Below, piece after piece: positions 37,261 to 49,338 of a stretch of 64,000 nucleotides of DNA. The stretch spans positions 806,001 to 870,000 of the forward strand of contig NZ_CP040509.1 of the NCBI RefSeq assembly GCF_005845365.1. The letters run 5' to 3'. A program made the position numbers and the translations under genes. This stretch comes from Rhodoluna limnophila. GTDB taxonomy: Bacteria > Actinomycetota > Actinomycetes > Actinomycetales > Microbacteriaceae. The notes beneath the pieces were generated by a model. The model was given only the letters and a program-made list of their open reading frames with translations, ran no database searches and was not told the origin of the DNA. Position 1 is the first letter of the stretch; every line of letters starts with the position of its first letter.

Positions 37261-37298
37261 AATACCTCTACTGACCCCTGGGTTAGCCTAGAGGTATT
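37261..37298 (+). other. Long hairpin in the leader of the RND exporter gene
   Basis: AATACCTCTA pairs with TAGAGGTATT, and inside it CTGACCC pairs with GGGTTAG around a CT turn, giving about 17 pairs with a two-base bulge. The sequence after it (GCTATTTAAGGGG) lacks a T-run and contains the ribosome binding site of the exporter gene. It could end argG transcripts poorly, or act as an operator or leader structure for the pump. Confidence 0.55.
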
Positions 37299-37315
37299 GC
37301 TATTTAAGGGGCCCA

Positions 37316-40300
37316 ATGCATCTTCTAGCCAAGCTAAGTCTTGCTAATCGCTCAGTCGTCGCGCTAATCACCGCAATTGTCGCGGTTTTCGGTTTCATCT
37401 CACTCGGATCATTGAAGCAAGAGCTCATTCCAAGCTTTGAGACGCCGCAGGCTGCCATTGTCACGACCTACATCGGTGCCTCTCCGGAGGTTATCGATAA
37501 GCAGGTAAGCCAGCCAATTGAAAATGCTGTTCGACAGCTAGATGGGCTAGTCACCTCGACTTCAACCTCCCAAAGCAACATCTCTATTGTTCGCGTTGAG
37601 TTTGACTACGGAGTCACCTCCGCACAGGTCAAAGAGGACCTTGCCGCTGCCCTAGCTACAGTTCAGTCCTCACTTCCAGAGGATGCAAATGCCGAGATTC
37701 TCTCGGGCAGCTTTGACAGTGTTCCTATTTTGGTGCTGGGTGTTTCTGACAACTCGGGCAACAACGATGAGTTGGCTCAAACTCTTCCAGACATCGCAGA
37801 ACCGCTGTTCGGCGAGATTCCAGGCATGCGCGAAGTCTCAATTTCTGGCGCTGCCGAGAAACGCATCAATCTGAAACTTGACCAGGCCAAACTGGCCGCC
37901 AACGGTCTTTCTCAACAGTCGATTACCACCGCACTTCAGTCAAATGGTTTCGTGATTCCAGCGGGAACCATCGATGATGCCGATGGCCAGATCTCTGTAG
38001 AAGTTGGCGAGACCGTAAATTCAGTAGAAGATTTTGAAAACCTTCCGCTTATCGGAACCAGAACTTCGGTGACCACCCCTACGGTTCCGACAATCCCAGG
38101 AATGCCTAGCTTCACCGGCACCCCGACAGTTTCTACCTCAACCGTTGCGTTGAAGGTGTCGGATGTTGCAACCGTGAGCTACGAAGATGCCCCGGTTACC
38201 AGCATTGCCCGCGTGAACGGCAACTCGGTATTGTCTATCGCGTTTACCAAGACACAGGATGCAAACACAGTCGCCATCTCTCACGCTGTTGAAGAAAAGG
38301 TGACCGAACTTCAAGACAAGCTTGGTGGCGACGTAACCATCGTGACGGTTTTTGATCAGGCACCTTATGTTGAAAAGTCGCTCGAGAACCTAACTACCGA
38401 GGGCCTACTGGGACTTGGCTTTGCAGTGCTAATCATCTTGGTTTTCTTGATGTCCGTTCGATCAACTTTGGTTACGGCAATTTCCATTCCAACCTCGGTT
38501 CTCATCACCTTTATAGGCTTGAGCGCATTTGATTACTCACTAAACCTGTTCACATTGAGCGCTCTGACAATTGCTATTGGTCGAGTCGTCGATGACTCAA
38601 TCGTGGTAATCGAAAACATCAACCGTCACCTCTCTTACGGAGAAGAAAAGAAACAGGCAATTATTCGATCGGTTCGAGAAGTTGCCGGTGCGATCACCGC
38701 TGCGACCATCACCACCGTTGCGGTGTTCCTGCCAATTGCCCTGGTCGGCGGCCTGGTGGGCGAGCTATTCCGTCCATTCTCATTCACCTTCGCAATTGCG
38801 CTGGTTGCCTCACTCTTCGTCTCGCTGACCATCGTTCCGGTGCTGGCTTACTGGTTCTTGAAGTCACCTAAGGGCATCGTTCACGAATCCGAGGAGGCAG
38901 CACGCCAGCACGAGGCAGAGGTCCGCGAGGCCGAGGAAGCCAAGGAAAGAAAGAGCTGGTTGCAGCGCGGCTACATCCCTGTTCTAAATTGGACCCAGCG
39001 CCGACCAGTGGTAACACTGCTGGCGTCTTTCTTGATTTTGGTGTTCACTTTTGGACTTGTGCCACAGCTGAAGACTGACTTCATTGGCTCTTCAGGCTCA
39101 AATAGCTTTGTGCTAAACCAAACGCTTCCTGCCGGTGCAACCTTCGAGCAACAGGATGAAGCCGCGGCCAAGGTTGAGGCTGTGCTCTTGGATGAACCAG
39201 CAGTGGACGTTGTTCAGACAACCATTGGTTCATCCGGCGACGGACGTGTGGCATTCGGCGGCGCAGCCGGCGGAACATCACTTCAGGTGACAACGGTCGA
39301 TGGCACCGATCAGGTTGCCCTTCAAGAAAAGCTTGAGGCCAAATTCGCAGCCGACTCAAGCCTGGGCGAGGTCAAATTCACCTCTGGCGGCGGCGAGGCG
39401 TTTGGCGGCTCGAGCACCATCGACATCAAGGTAATTGCCTCTAATGATGAAAACCTAAACCAAGCAATCTCCGCAATTCAGTCAGCAATGGCCGACACTC
39501 CGGATGTATCTGCTGTCACCAACTCTTTGGCTGAAAAGCAGCGGACTCTGCGCATCACAGTAAACCGGATGGCAGCTGCTGAAAAGGGGCTTACTGAAGT
39601 AGCTGTTGGTGGCATCGTGGCTTCGACCATGCGCCCAACCAGCATCGGGAAGGTCAACATCGATAACGTTGAGACACCGATCTACATCGTCAAGACTGAC
39701 ATCCCTGAGACCGTCGCGGAAGTTGAGGCTATCAACATTCCAACAGCAACCGGCCTAATCAAGCTCTCATCGATCGCCAAAATCGAAGAGGTTGAGGTGC
39801 CGGTATCTATCTCCAGCGAAAAGGGTGACCGAACCGCAAAGGTCTCATTGACCCCTTCGGGAGATAACTTGGGTGCCATCTCAGCAGACGTAACCAAGCG
39901 GCTTGAAGAGGTAACCCTTCCGGCCGGAACCACAGCAACAATTGGTGGAGTCAGTGCCTCACAGGCTGAATCATTCGGCCAGCTCGGGCTAGCGCTGCTG
40001 GCTGCGATTGCCATCGTCTTTGTTGTCATGGTTGCAACGTTCTCAAGCATCATTCAGCCGCTAATCCTACTCATCTCTATTCCGTTCGCCGCTACCGGCG
40101 CCCTGGGCATGCTACTCATTACTGACACAGCACTGGGTGTTCCTGCGCTGATCGGAATGTTGCTCCTCGTGGGAATCGTAGTAACCAACGCGATTGTGCT
40201 TATCGACCTAATCAATCAGTACCGAAAGGAAGGCCGACCAACGCAGGTTGCCATCATGGACGGTGCAAGACAGCGTCTTCGCCCAATTCTGATGACTGCG

Positions 40301-40543
40301 CTTGCCACCATTTTTGCCCTTACACCGATGGCCCTCGGGTTCACCGGCGGTGGCGGTTTCATCTCGCAACCTCTGGCAGTGGTTGTTATCGGTGGCTTGT
40401 TCTCCTCAACCGTGCTAACCCTGGTGATCGTGCCGGTTCTTTACTGGCTGGTAGAAGGCCGCAAGGAGCGCAAGGCAGCTAGACGCACCCGCAAGGCAAG
40501 CAAAGCCGCAGGTGCCGTTTCGATTGGTCAGCTTGATAACTAG
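37316..40543 (+). CDS. RND-superfamily efflux/export permease (HAE/AcrB-like)
   Basis: A 1075-residue proton-driven exporter with the duplicated RND architecture. TM1 (residues 14-34) is followed by a large outside domain to about 350, a TM2-6 cluster with [17 protein letters not shown] (TM4 acidic pair for proton relay), TM7 near 575, a second outside domain, and TM8-12 with [18 protein letters not shown]. The final basic tail is [15 protein letters not shown]. No membrane-fusion or outer-membrane partner gene is adjacent, as expected for a Gram-positive; SwrC of Bacillus is a comparable case. Pro/Thr-rich insertions ([21 protein letters not shown]) sit in the first outside domain. AAGGGG precedes the ATG. 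Substrate unknown: drugs, lipids or surfactants. Confidence 0.88.
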   Translation: MHLLAKLSLANRSVVALITAIVAVFGFISLGSLKQELIPSFETPQAAIVTTYIGASPEVIDKQVSQPIENAVRQLDGLVTSTSTSQSNISIVRVEFDYGVTSAQVKEDLAAALATVQSSLPEDANAEILSGSFDSVPILVLGVSDNSGNNDELAQTLPDIAEPLFGEIPGMREVSISGAAEKRINLKLDQAKLAANGLSQQSITTALQSNGFVIPAGTIDDADGQISVEVGETVNSVEDFENLPLIGTRTSVTTPTVPTIPGMPSFTGTPTVSTSTVALKVSDVATVSYEDAPVTSIARVNGNSVLSIAFTKTQDANTVAISHAVEEKVTELQDKLGGDVTIVTVFDQAPYVEKSLENLTTEGLLGLGFAVLIILVFLMSVRSTLVTAISIPTSVLITFIGLSAFDYSLNLFTLSALTIAIGRVVDDSIVVIENINRHLSYGEEKKQAIIRSVREVAGAITAATITTVAVFLPIALVGGLVGELFRPFSFTFAIALVASLFVSLTIVPVLAYWFLKSPKGIVHESEEAARQHEAEVREAEEAKERKSWLQRGYIPVLNWTQRRPVVTLLASFLILVFTFGLVPQLKTDFIGSSGSNSFVLNQTLPAGATFEQQDEAAAKVEAVLLDEPAVDVVQTTIGSSGDGRVAFGGAAGGTSLQVTTVDGTDQVALQEKLEAKFAADSSLGEVKFTSGGGEAFGGSSTIDIKVIASNDENLNQAISAIQSAMADTPDVSAVTNSLAEKQRTLRITVNRMAAAEKGLTEVAVGGIVASTMRPTSIGKVNIDNVETPIYIVKTDIPETVAEVEAINIPTATGLIKLSSIAKIEEVEVPVSISSEKGDRTAKVSLTPSGDNLGAISADVTKRLEEVTLPAGTTATIGGVSASQAESFGQLGLALLAAIAIVFVVMVATFSSIIQPLILLISIPFAATGALGMLLITDTALGVPALIGMLLLVGIVVTNAIVLIDLINQYRKEGRPTQVAIMDGARQRLRPILMTALATIFALTPMALGFTGGGGFISQPLAVVVIGGLFSSTVLTLVIVPVLYWLVEGRKERKAARRTRKASKAAGAVSIGQLDN

Positions 40544-40561
40544 CCGGAATCGGTAGAATTG

Positions 40562-40600
40562 GGAGGTCCTCGGCTTTTGTCGGGGGCCTCCTCTACTTTT
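40562..40600 (+). terminator. Intrinsic terminator of the RND exporter gene
   Basis: GGAGGTCCTCG pairs with CGGGGGCCTCC (two G-T pairs) around GCTTTTGT, followed by TCTACTTTT. Its T-rich tail contains the -10 element of orn. Confidence 0.75.
40594..40599 (+). promoter_or_regulatory. -10 element of orn
   Basis: TACTTT, then the six-base spacer TGGAAC and the GTG start at 40606. The spacing implies a leaderless mRNA. It overlaps the tail of the preceding terminator, so readthrough or hairpin formation could affect orn expression. Confidence 0.4.
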
Positions 40601-40605
40601 GGAAC

Positions 40606-41211
40606 GTGATTGAGATTTCAGAGAACCTCGTTTGGATCGACTGTGAAATGACCGGCTTGAACCCGGAGTCGGATTGCCTAGTTGAGGTGGCGGTAGTAAT
40701 CACTAACTCAGAGTTAGAGATCCTCGATGAAGGTTTTGACGTGGTCATCAAACCACGTGAGGATTCTTGGGCAAACATGAACGATTTTGTTCGCAACATG
40801 CACACCGAATCTGGCCTTATCAATGAGGTAGAAAACGGTCTAGAGCTGGCTGACGCAGAGCACCTGATCCTCGAATACATCAAGCGCTTTGTGCCTAACG
40901 CCAAAGAGGCTCCCCTAGCGGGCAACACCATCGGCACTGACCGCATGTTCCTGAACCGCTACATGCCAGAACTAGACCAACACCTGCACTATCGAAACAT
41001 CGATGTATCTTCGATCAAAGAACTTACCCGTCGTTGGTACCCGAGAGTGTATTTTCAAATGCCAAAGAAGGGCGGCGGTCACCGCGCCTTGGCTGACATT
41101 CTCGAATCCATCCAAGAGCTGCGCTACTACCGCGAGACCGTGATGATTCCACTGCCAGGACCTACCTCAGAGCGGGCAAAGGCCGCTGCCGAGTTGGTAG
41201 CCAAAAACTAA
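40606..41211 (+). CDS. orn: Oligoribonuclease
   Basis: A 201-residue DEDDh 3'-5' exonuclease that degrades 2-5 nt RNAs, including pGpG from cyclic-di-GMP turnover. [10 protein letters not shown] holds Asp12 and Glu14. Asp in [28 protein letters not shown]-type context (in part) and His-Asp in [19 protein letters not shown] complete the metal and base residues. [20 protein letters not shown] is an Orn signature (shown in part). Normal length. The start GTG 40606 is supported by the leaderless -10 six bases ahead. It is alone between terminators, upstream of tRNA-His. Confidence 0.95.
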   Translation: MIEISENLVWIDCEMTGLNPESDCLVEVAVVITNSELEILDEGFDVVIKPREDSWANMNDFVRNMHTESGLINEVENGLELADAEHLILEYIKRFVPNAKEAPLAGNTIGTDRMFLNRYMPELDQHLHYRNIDVSSIKELTRRWYPRVYFQMPKKGGGHRALADILESIQELRYYRETVMIPLPGPTSERAKAAAELVAKN

Positions 41212-41247
41212 CCTCATTCATCTGCACAATCTAGCCGAACGTTGCTA

Positions 41248-41274
41248 AACAACTGATAGACTCTATGAGTTGTT
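41248..41274. repeat. Inverted repeat upstream of tRNA-His
   Basis: AACAACT and AGTTGTT (7 bp) flank a 13-base centre containing TAGACTCTA. It could be the orn 3' hairpin or an operator in the tRNA-His promoter. Too weak to choose. Confidence 0.35.
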
Positions 41275-41292
41275 GCGTCAAGCACGGCACTT

Positions 41293-41369
41293 GGTGGGTA
41301 TAGCTCAGCTGGTAGAGCACCTGGTTGTGGTCCAGGGGGTCGCGGGTTCAAGCCCCGTTACTCACCCCA
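41293..41369 (+). tRNA. tRNA-His (anticodon GTG)
   Basis: The acceptor GTGGGTA pairs with TACTCAC, the anticodon stem CCTGG/CCAGG encloses TTGTGGT with GTG, and the T arm is GGGTTCAAGCCCC. The histidine-specific extra G at -1 (41293) pairs with discriminator C73 (41366), and CCA is encoded (41367-41369). Confidence 0.96.
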
Positions 41370-41373
41370 AGAA

Positions 41374-41406
41374 AAAATCCCGATGACTTAGGTCATCGGG
41401 ATTTTC
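41374..41406. terminator. Bidirectional terminator between tRNA-His and gatB
   Basis: AAAATCCCGATGAC pairs perfectly with GTCATCGGGATTTT around a four-base loop. It serves tRNA-His rightward and the gatCAB operon leftward. Confidence 0.92.
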
Positions 41407-41424
41407 TACTTTTTGATGGCTCGT

Positions 41425-42927
41425 TTAGGCGTTTGCTTTCTCAATCAGCAATTCGCGAACACGACCAGCATCAGCCGAGCCCTTCATGGCCTGCATAACT
41501 GCACCAATTACGGCACCAGCAGCCTGCATGCGGCCCTCACGGATGGCATCAAGAACATCTGGCTGCTTGGCCAACGCTGCATCAATTGCGGCAATCAGGG
41601 CGCCGTCATCTGAAACAACTTCAAGACCGCGTGCGGCCACGATCTCTGAAGGAGAGCCCTCTCCAGCCAAAACAAAGGTCAGTACCTCACGAGCTAGACG
41701 GTCGTTTAGCTTGCCAGCCTCGACTAGTCCGGCAAGTTCAGCCACCGAAGCACCAGAAATGTTCAACTCGGTGACATCCTGGTCTTGGCTGTTGGCAATT
41801 CGGGCAAGCTCGCCGGTCCACCACTTGCGGGCCGCCTGAGGCTTTGCTCCGGCTGCAACGGTTTCCTCAATCTGGTCGAGCAGGTCCGCGTTTACAACAT
41901 CGCGGAATTCAAGGTCAGCAAATCCCCATTCGGCTTGAACACGCTTGCGGCGGTCAGCTGGCTTCTCCGGTAGTTTGGCGCGAAGCTCCTCAATCCACTC
42001 CTTTGAAGGCTGAACTGGAACCAAATCTGGCTCTGGGAAGTAGCGGTAATCATCAGCATCTGACTTAGGGCGTCCTGAGCTGGTCGATCCCTTGTCCTCG
42101 TGCCAGTGACGGGTCTCCTGGATGATTGAGCCGCCTTTAGCCAAGATTGCTGCCTGACGCTGGATTTCGTATCGAACCGCGCGCTCGATTGAGCGAAGCG
42201 AGTTAACGTTTTTGGTTTCAGTACGAGTGCCAAGCTTTTCTTGACCGTGTGGGCGAAGAGAAACGTTGGCGTCACAGCGCACATTTCCTCGCTCCATCTT
42301 GGCGTCAGAAACACCCAATCCCTTTACGATTTCACGAATCGAGCGCACATAGGCCGCTGCTAGCTCTGGTGCCTCAGCACCGGCACCAAAGACAGGCTTA
42401 GTAACAATTTCAACTAGCGGAACACCGGCGCGGTTGTAATCAACTAGTGAGTACTCAGCGCCTTGAATACGACCGGTTGAGCCACCAACGTGTGTTAGCT
42501 TGCCGGCGTCTTCTTCCATGTGAGCGCGTTCAATCTGCACTGTGAAGCTCTTACCAGAAGGAACTTCAACGTCAAGAGAACCCTCAAAAGCAATCGGCTC
42601 ATCGTACTGAGAGGTTTGGAAGTTCTTGGCTAGGTCTGGGTAGAAGTAGTTCTTGCGGGCAAAGCGACCGGTAGGCGCAATTTCGCACCCCAAGGCCAAA
42701 CCAATTGAAATGCTTGATTCAATGGCGCGCTTGTTTACAGCCGGCAATGATCCCGGTAGTCCAATACAGATTGGGCAAACGTTGGTGTTTGGCTCATCAC
42801 CAAACTCGTTGCGGCAACCACAGAACATCTTGGTGTTGGTGTTTAGTTCAACGTGAACTTCTAAACCGATCACAACCTCGAACTGCTCCAGGGCCTTTTC
42901 GTAATTCATCAATTCGTCTTTAGCCAT
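41425..42927 (-). CDS. gatB: Aspartyl/glutamyl-tRNA(Asn/Gln) amidotransferase subunit B
   Basis: A 500-residue subunit that binds misacylated Glu-tRNA-Gln or Asp-tRNA-Asn and phosphorylates the acyl group before amidation. [46 protein letters not shown] (parts of the zinc-binding region) and [14 protein letters not shown] are diagnostic. The C-terminal YqeY-like tail (residues 350-500) ends in [13 protein letters not shown]. Its ATG overlaps the gatA stop by one base (TAATG). Presence of GatCAB implies the indirect route for at least Gln-tRNA; no glnS or asnS is in the window to narrow this. Confidence 0.97.
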   Translation of the reverse strand: MAKDELMNYEKALEQFEVVIGLEVHVELNTNTKMFCGCRNEFGDEPNTNVCPICIGLPGSLPAVNKRAIESSISIGLALGCEIAPTGRFARKNYFYPDLAKNFQTSQYDEPIAFEGSLDVEVPSGKSFTVQIERAHMEEDAGKLTHVGGSTGRIQGAEYSLVDYNRAGVPLVEIVTKPVFGAGAEAPELAAAYVRSIREIVKGLGVSDAKMERGNVRCDANVSLRPHGQEKLGTRTETKNVNSLRSIERAVRYEIQRQAAILAKGGSIIQETRHWHEDKGSTSSGRPKSDADDYRYFPEPDLVPVQPSKEWIEELRAKLPEKPADRRKRVQAEWGFADLEFRDVVNADLLDQIEETVAAGAKPQAARKWWTGELARIANSQDQDVTELNISGASVAELAGLVEAGKLNDRLAREVLTFVLAGEGSPSEIVAARGLEVVSDDGALIAAIDAALAKQPDVLDAIREGRMQAAGAVIGAVMQAMKGSADAGRVRELLIEKANA

Positions 42928-44432
42928 TAGCCGCGAACCTCCAACTCTGGTGCAAAATCAATCATTCGCTTGCCCCAGACATCTTCATGCATCTTTTCAA
43001 GCGCGGCACCTACCTGGTACAGGCGGGCATCGGCACGAGCCGGCGCTAGCAACTGAATACCCGATGGCAAATTAGTGTCTTCGGCCAAACCATTTGGAAT
43101 TGCCATACCCGGGATACCTGCCAAGTTGGCCGGAATGGTGGCGATGTCATTGAGGTACATGGCCAGTGGGTCTTCAAGCTTCTCGCCCAACTTAAATGCG
43201 GTGGTTGGTGCAGTCGGTGAAACCAGTACGTCTGCTTTTGCAAACGCGGCATCGAAGTCACGCTGAATTAGTGTGCGCACCTTCTGAGCTGATCCGTAGT
43301 AGGCGTCGTAATAACCACTCGATAGAGCATAGGTACCCAGGATGATTCGGCGCTTTACCTCTGGACCAAAACCAGCCTCGCGAGTAGCAGCCATGACGCG
43401 CTCGATGGTAGGCGCACCTTCTGGAGTTACGCGCAGACCAAAGCGGACCGAGTCGAATTTAGCCAGGTTTGAAGAAGCCTCGGCCGGAAGAATCAGGTAG
43501 TAGGCAGCAATTGCGTATTCAAAGCTTGGGCAATCGACCTCGACAATTTCGGCACCGGCGTTTGTCAAAAGCTCAAGGCTTTCGTTGAAACGCGCAGACA
43601 CACCAGGCTGAAAACCAGCGCCGGTGAGCTGCTTGATTACACCGATGCGCATGCCCTTGACGTCAAGTTTTTTAGCGGCCTCGGTCATAGAACCTAGTGA
43701 TTCCGGCAACGAGGTGCTGTCGTGCGGGTCGTGACCGGCGATTACGTCCTGAAGCAATGCAGCATCAAGAACATTGCGCGAAACTGGACCGATCTGGTCA
43801 AGTGAGCTTGCCAAAGCGATAAGGCCGTATCGAGAAACCGCACCATAGGTTGGCTTGGTTCCCACGGTTCCGGTTACGAATGCTGGGTAGCGAATCGAAC
43901 CACCGGTGTCAGAACCAATGGCCAGAGGCGCCTGGAACGAGGCAACGACAGAACTTGAGCCGCCGCCAGAACCGCCTGGGATTCGATCTAGGTCCCAAGG
44001 GTTGCGGCTCGGCCCGTAAGCCGAGAATTCGGTAGATGAACCCATGGCAAATTCGTCAAGATTGGTCTTACCCAGAATTGGCATGCCCGCATCGCGAAGC
44101 TTCTTAACTACAGTTGCGTCGTACTGCGGAACCCAGCCCTCAAGGATTTTGGAGCCAGAGGTAGTCGGAGCATCTGTGGTGGTTAGGTTGTCCTTGACTG
44201 CGATTGGGAGACCGGCAAGCCCGTGAAGCGGCTCCCCCGCAGCACGTCTACGGTCAATGTCTGCTGCGGCAGCCAGAGCCGCCTCTGGGCCAACGTGTAG
44301 GTACGAGTGGACGGCACCATCAACGGCAGCAGTGCGGTCTAGGTGTGCCTGGGTAACTTCAACAGATGAAACCTGGCCAGACTTGAGCAAATCAACCAGT
44401 TCACTGGCATTTTTGCGAATGAGTTCAGACAT
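42927..44432 (-). CDS. gatA: Aspartyl/glutamyl-tRNA(Asn/Gln) amidotransferase subunit A
   Basis: A 501-residue amidase-signature enzyme releasing ammonia from glutamine for GatB. The Ser-cisSer-Lys triad is visible: Lys80 in [11 protein letters not shown], Ser155 in GGSGGGSSS (153-161), and the nucleophile Ser in [12 protein letters not shown]. Length and motifs match GatA. The start ATG 44432 is three bases after the gatC stop, and the stop overlaps gatB, so gatC-gatA-gatB is a tightly coupled operon making a 1:1:1 complex. Confidence 0.97.
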   Translation of the reverse strand: MSELIRKNASELVDLLKSGQVSSVEVTQAHLDRTAAVDGAVHSYLHVGPEAALAAAADIDRRRAAGEPLHGLAGLPIAVKDNLTTTDAPTTSGSKILEGWVPQYDATVVKKLRDAGMPILGKTNLDEFAMGSSTEFSAYGPSRNPWDLDRIPGGSGGGSSSVVASFQAPLAIGSDTGGSIRYPAFVTGTVGTKPTYGAVSRYGLIALASSLDQIGPVSRNVLDAALLQDVIAGHDPHDSTSLPESLGSMTEAAKKLDVKGMRIGVIKQLTGAGFQPGVSARFNESLELLTNAGAEIVEVDCPSFEYAIAAYYLILPAEASSNLAKFDSVRFGLRVTPEGAPTIERVMAATREAGFGPEVKRRIILGTYALSSGYYDAYYGSAQKVRTLIQRDFDAAFAKADVLVSPTAPTTAFKLGEKLEDPLAMYLNDIATIPANLAGIPGMAIPNGLAEDTNLPSGIQLLAPARADARLYQVGAALEKMHEDVWGKRMIDFAPELEVRG

Positions 44433-44435
44433 TAA

Positions 44436-44732
44436 CTACTCCCCATCCAGGATTGCGTGCACGCGGAAACGTCCATCAGCACTGTCGGCTGCACCTGACA
44501 AAGCTTCGGCTTGAGTTAGCGAAGGCTCGACGATGTCCTCACGGAAAACATTTGCCATTGGGATTGGGTGGCTTGTTGCCGGAATGTCACCCTCAACCGC
44601 TGCTTTAACGGTTGCAACCGAATCAACGATCAGGCTAATTTGTTCGGCAAAAAGGGCTACTTCTTGATCAGTAACGTCAATGCGGGCCAGGTTGGCAAGA
44701 TGCCTAACCAGGTCGGGCGTAATTTCAGACAT
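44436..44732 (-). CDS. gatC: Aspartyl/glutamyl-tRNA(Asn/Gln) amidotransferase subunit C
   Basis: A 98-residue belt-like subunit stabilising GatA on GatB. The N-terminal helix ITPDLVRHLANLARIDVTDQEVALFAEQ and the middle ATSHPIPMANVFREDIVEPSL are standard. The start ATG 44732 has only GTGGAT as ribosome binding site. It follows ligA by 68 bases, so the gat genes may have their own promoter or read through from the mnmA-ligA operon. Confidence 0.95.
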   Translation of the reverse strand: MSEITPDLVRHLANLARIDVTDQEVALFAEQISLIVDSVATVKAAVEGDIPATSHPIPMANVFREDIVEPSLTQAEALSGAADSADGRFRVHAILDGE

Positions 44733-44800
44733 AAATCCACTCGCTAGGCAAAAGATGATTGACTCTTAGCCTACCAAACCGCCCCCAAAGGCACGGCTGT

Positions 44801-46921
<2,121 letters not shown>

Positions 46922-48031
46922 TTACTCAGCACCGACTGGAACTGCCGATACGGTTTGATCAATTGTCATCTGACCCAACACCCTAGTACCGAGGTACAGA
47001 ACAGCGGTCTGCCCTGGCGCAACACCAAGCAGTGGTTCGCTGACTCGAATTACCATGGCGGAATCTGTGACCTTGAATTCAGCTGCAATTGCATCGCCGT
47101 GCGCACGCACCTGCACATGAATTTGCGTCCAATCAGACGTATTTGCCGGAGCCTGTCCGCACCAGGTGAACTTTTCGCCGAACATCTCAGCAATAGCCAA
47201 AGCTGCCTGAGAGCCGACCACCACGGTGTTAGTCTTTGGTCGAATTTCAAGCACATAGCGAGGTTTACCGTCAGCAGCCGGCCGACCGATTGAAAGACCC
47301 TTACGCTGGCCAACTGTAAAACCGTGTGCGCCCTCATGAGAACCCAGAACATTGCCTTCACGGTCAATGATTGGTCCGGTCTCTGTTCCAACCTTGTCGG
47401 CTAGCCAATCCTGGGTGTCACCTTCTGGAATAAAGCAGATGTCATAGCTGTCCGGCTTATTTGCGACCGCCAAACCACGTTCCATTGCCTCCGCACGAAT
47501 TATATCTTTTGAGGCAGTGGCACCGAGGGGAAACATTGAATGCTTGAGTTGCTCAGCGGTAAGCACGCCCAAAACATAAGACTGATCTTTGGCCAGGGCT
47601 GCAGAACGGTGCAACTCAAGATTGCCTGCCTCGTCTGTCAGCAGGCTGGCATAGTGCCCGGTGCAAACAGCATCGAAGCCCAGAGCCAAGGCCTTTTCAA
47701 GTAGGGCAGCAAATTTGATTCGCTCATTACAGCGCATACACGGATTCGGTGTGCGCCCGGCTTGGTATTCGGCAATGAAATCGTCGACAACATCAGCTTT
47801 GAATCGCTCTGAGAAGTCCCACACGTAGTAGGGAATTCCGAGGATATTGGCCGCACGCTGGGCATCCATCGAGTCTTCAATGGTGCAGCAACCTCGGGAA
47901 CCGGTTCGGAGCGTGCCTGGCATGCGCGAGAGCGCTAGGTGCACTCCAACAACCTCATGGCCGGCTTCAACGGCCCTCGCAGCGGCAACGGCTGAGTCAA
48001 CCCCGCCAGACATCGCAGCTAAAACCTTCAT
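46922..48031 (-). CDS. mnmA: tRNA-specific 2-thiouridylase
   Basis: A 369-residue PP-loop enzyme that thiolates U34 of tRNA-Lys, -Glu and -Gln using sulfur relayed from a cysteine desulfurase. [13 protein letters not shown] holds the PP-loop at 8-13. The first catalytic Cys is in [10 protein letters not shown] and the second in [10 protein letters not shown]. The C-terminal beta barrel includes KGLSIGRP. It starts at ATG 48031, six bases after a TAGACT -10, so it can be transcribed separately as a leaderless mRNA although the desulfurase gene lies 38 bases upstream. [11 protein letters not shown] matches the actinobacterial variant. Confidence 0.96.
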   Translation of the reverse strand: MKVLAAMSGGVDSAVAAARAVEAGHEVVGVHLALSRMPGTLRTGSRGCCTIEDSMDAQRAANILGIPYYVWDFSERFKADVVDDFIAEYQAGRTPNPCMRCNERIKFAALLEKALALGFDAVCTGHYASLLTDEAGNLELHRSAALAKDQSYVLGVLTAEQLKHSMFPLGATASKDIIRAEAMERGLAVANKPDSYDICFIPEGDTQDWLADKVGTETGPIIDREGNVLGSHEGAHGFTVGQRKGLSIGRPAADGKPRYVLEIRPKTNTVVVGSQAALAIAEMFGEKFTWCGQAPANTSDWTQIHVQVRAHGDAIAAEFKVTDSAMVIRVSEPLLGVAPGQTAVLYLGTRVLGQMTIDQTVSAVPVGAE

Positions 48032-48037
48032 GCCACA

Positions 48038-48043
48038 AGTCTA
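48038..48043 (-). promoter_or_regulatory. -10 element of mnmA-ligA
   Basis: TAGACT on the minus strand, then six bases (TGTGGC) and the mnmA ATG. Suggests an internal leaderless promoter inside the desulfurase-mnmA-ligA run. No clear -35. Confidence 0.45.
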
Positions 48044-48069
48044 CTTTCCAGCACCGTCAGGCCATTGAG

Positions 48070-49242
48070 TTACCGGCCTGAAACCCCAGCCTTTCTGGCG
48101 GAAGCGTAGGCTGCCGGCAACGCAGCTAAAAACTGATCAATTTCAGCTCGAGATGTTTGTGGACTGATTGAAACCCTCAGGCAACTGCGAGCCTCAACCT
48201 CAGACCTACCGGTTGCAATCACTACGTGCGATGGGTCAGCGACTCCTGCTCGGCAGGCTGACCCTGTGGATACAGCGATGTTGGATGTGTCCAGCAAGAA
48301 CAACAACGAGTCTCCGGCGCAACCTGGAAACATAAAGTGAGCATTTCCAGAAATAGCTGGGGCATCTCCTCTCGTGAAGATCGCCTCAGGAACCAATGTG
48401 CTTACTTGCTCGCGCAAATAACCAATCAAGCCGCTCATCTGCTCAAGTTTGGCTTCAAGGTCAGTAACCGCCAGACGACAAGCTTCGGCGAGCGCAACGG
48501 CAAGTGCAGCCGACAGCGTGCCCGACCGAACCCCGCGCTCCTGACCTCCGCCATGAATCACCTCGGTCAAATTTGTCTTTCTCGAGACAAGCAACGCACC
48601 GATGCCTACCGGCGCACCAAGCTTGTGGCCAGAGATCGACATAGCGGCCAGCCCAGATTCGGCAAAGTTGACCTGCGTATGACCAAAGGCAGCCACTGCA
48701 TCGGAGTGGACCGGAATTTGGTGAACTGCTGCCAGAGCTGTGATTTCTGAAATGGGTGCAAGTACGCCAATTTCGTTGTTGGCCCACATTAGAGAAATGA
48801 AAGCGATTTCAGGCGCGCGGTCGGACAGCACATTTCTGATCCAGTCGAGGTCTAGCTCTCCCCGCGGGTTGACTGGACACCAGAGAACTTCGGCTCCCTG
48901 CTCTTTCTCTAGCCACTCAAGTGGTTCGATTACGGCGTGGTGCTCGGTTGCCGCTGAAATGATTACGGTTCGCCGGGCATCTTGGCCTGATCGGTGCCAG
49001 AACAATCCCTTCACAGCAAGGTTGTCAGCCTCTGTACCGCCAGAGGTAAAAATAACCTCACTCCGGTGGGCTCCTACGGCAGCAGCAATTGCTTCGCGTG
49101 CCTCTTCGACCACCCGCCGTGCAGATTGCCCGAGGCTGTGAACTGATGAGGGGTTGCCGATGAGGTCAAGATTCTCGAGGTAGGCGCGCTTTACCTCTGG
49201 CAACAACGGAGAAGTTGCTGCGTGATCTAGGTATGCGGCCAT
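48070..49242 (-). CDS. Cysteine desulfurase (NifS/IscS family)
   Basis: A 390-residue PLP enzyme converting cysteine to alanine and protein-bound persulfide. YLDHAATSP at the start, the PLP Lys in MSISGHKLGAPVG, and the persulfide Cys in VSTGSACRAGVADPS identify class I. Directly upstream of mnmA, it most likely supplies sulfur for tRNA 2-thiolation; Fe-S assembly is the alternative, since actinobacterial Fe-S assembly usually uses SufS. No other isc or suf genes are here. The ATG at 49242 is six bases after TAGTCT, a leaderless arrangement. Confidence 0.94.
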   Translation of the reverse strand: MAAYLDHAATSPLLPEVKRAYLENLDLIGNPSSVHSLGQSARRVVEEAREAIAAAVGAHRSEVIFTSGGTEADNLAVKGLFWHRSGQDARRTVIISAATEHHAVIEPLEWLEKEQGAEVLWCPVNPRGELDLDWIRNVLSDRAPEIAFISLMWANNEIGVLAPISEITALAAVHQIPVHSDAVAAFGHTQVNFAESGLAAMSISGHKLGAPVGIGALLVSRKTNLTEVIHGGGQERGVRSGTLSAALAVALAEACRLAVTDLEAKLEQMSGLIGYLREQVSTLVPEAIFTRGDAPAISGNAHFMFPGCAGDSLLFLLDTSNIAVSTGSACRAGVADPSHVVIATGRSEVEARSCLRVSISPQTSRAEIDQFLAALPAAYASARKAGVSGR

Positions 49243-49248
49243 AGGTCA

Positions 49249-49254
49249 AGACTA
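49249..49254 (-). promoter_or_regulatory. -10 element of the cysteine desulfurase gene
   Basis: TAGTCT on the minus strand followed by TGACCT and the ATG at 49242: the same six-base spacing as other leaderless candidates in the window. Confidence 0.5.
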
Positions 49255-49338
49255 ATCTTTGGCCGTAGTAGTTAATAAGACTGAAACCGTTTGCTGGTTA
49301 GGATTAGCGAGTTGCTTTGTTTGACCCTACGAACATAA

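Noticed and set aside
40441-40543. A separate small basic protein at the RND C-terminus
   Set aside because: The Arg/Lys-rich tail is continuous in frame with the last membrane helix and ends at the normal stop.
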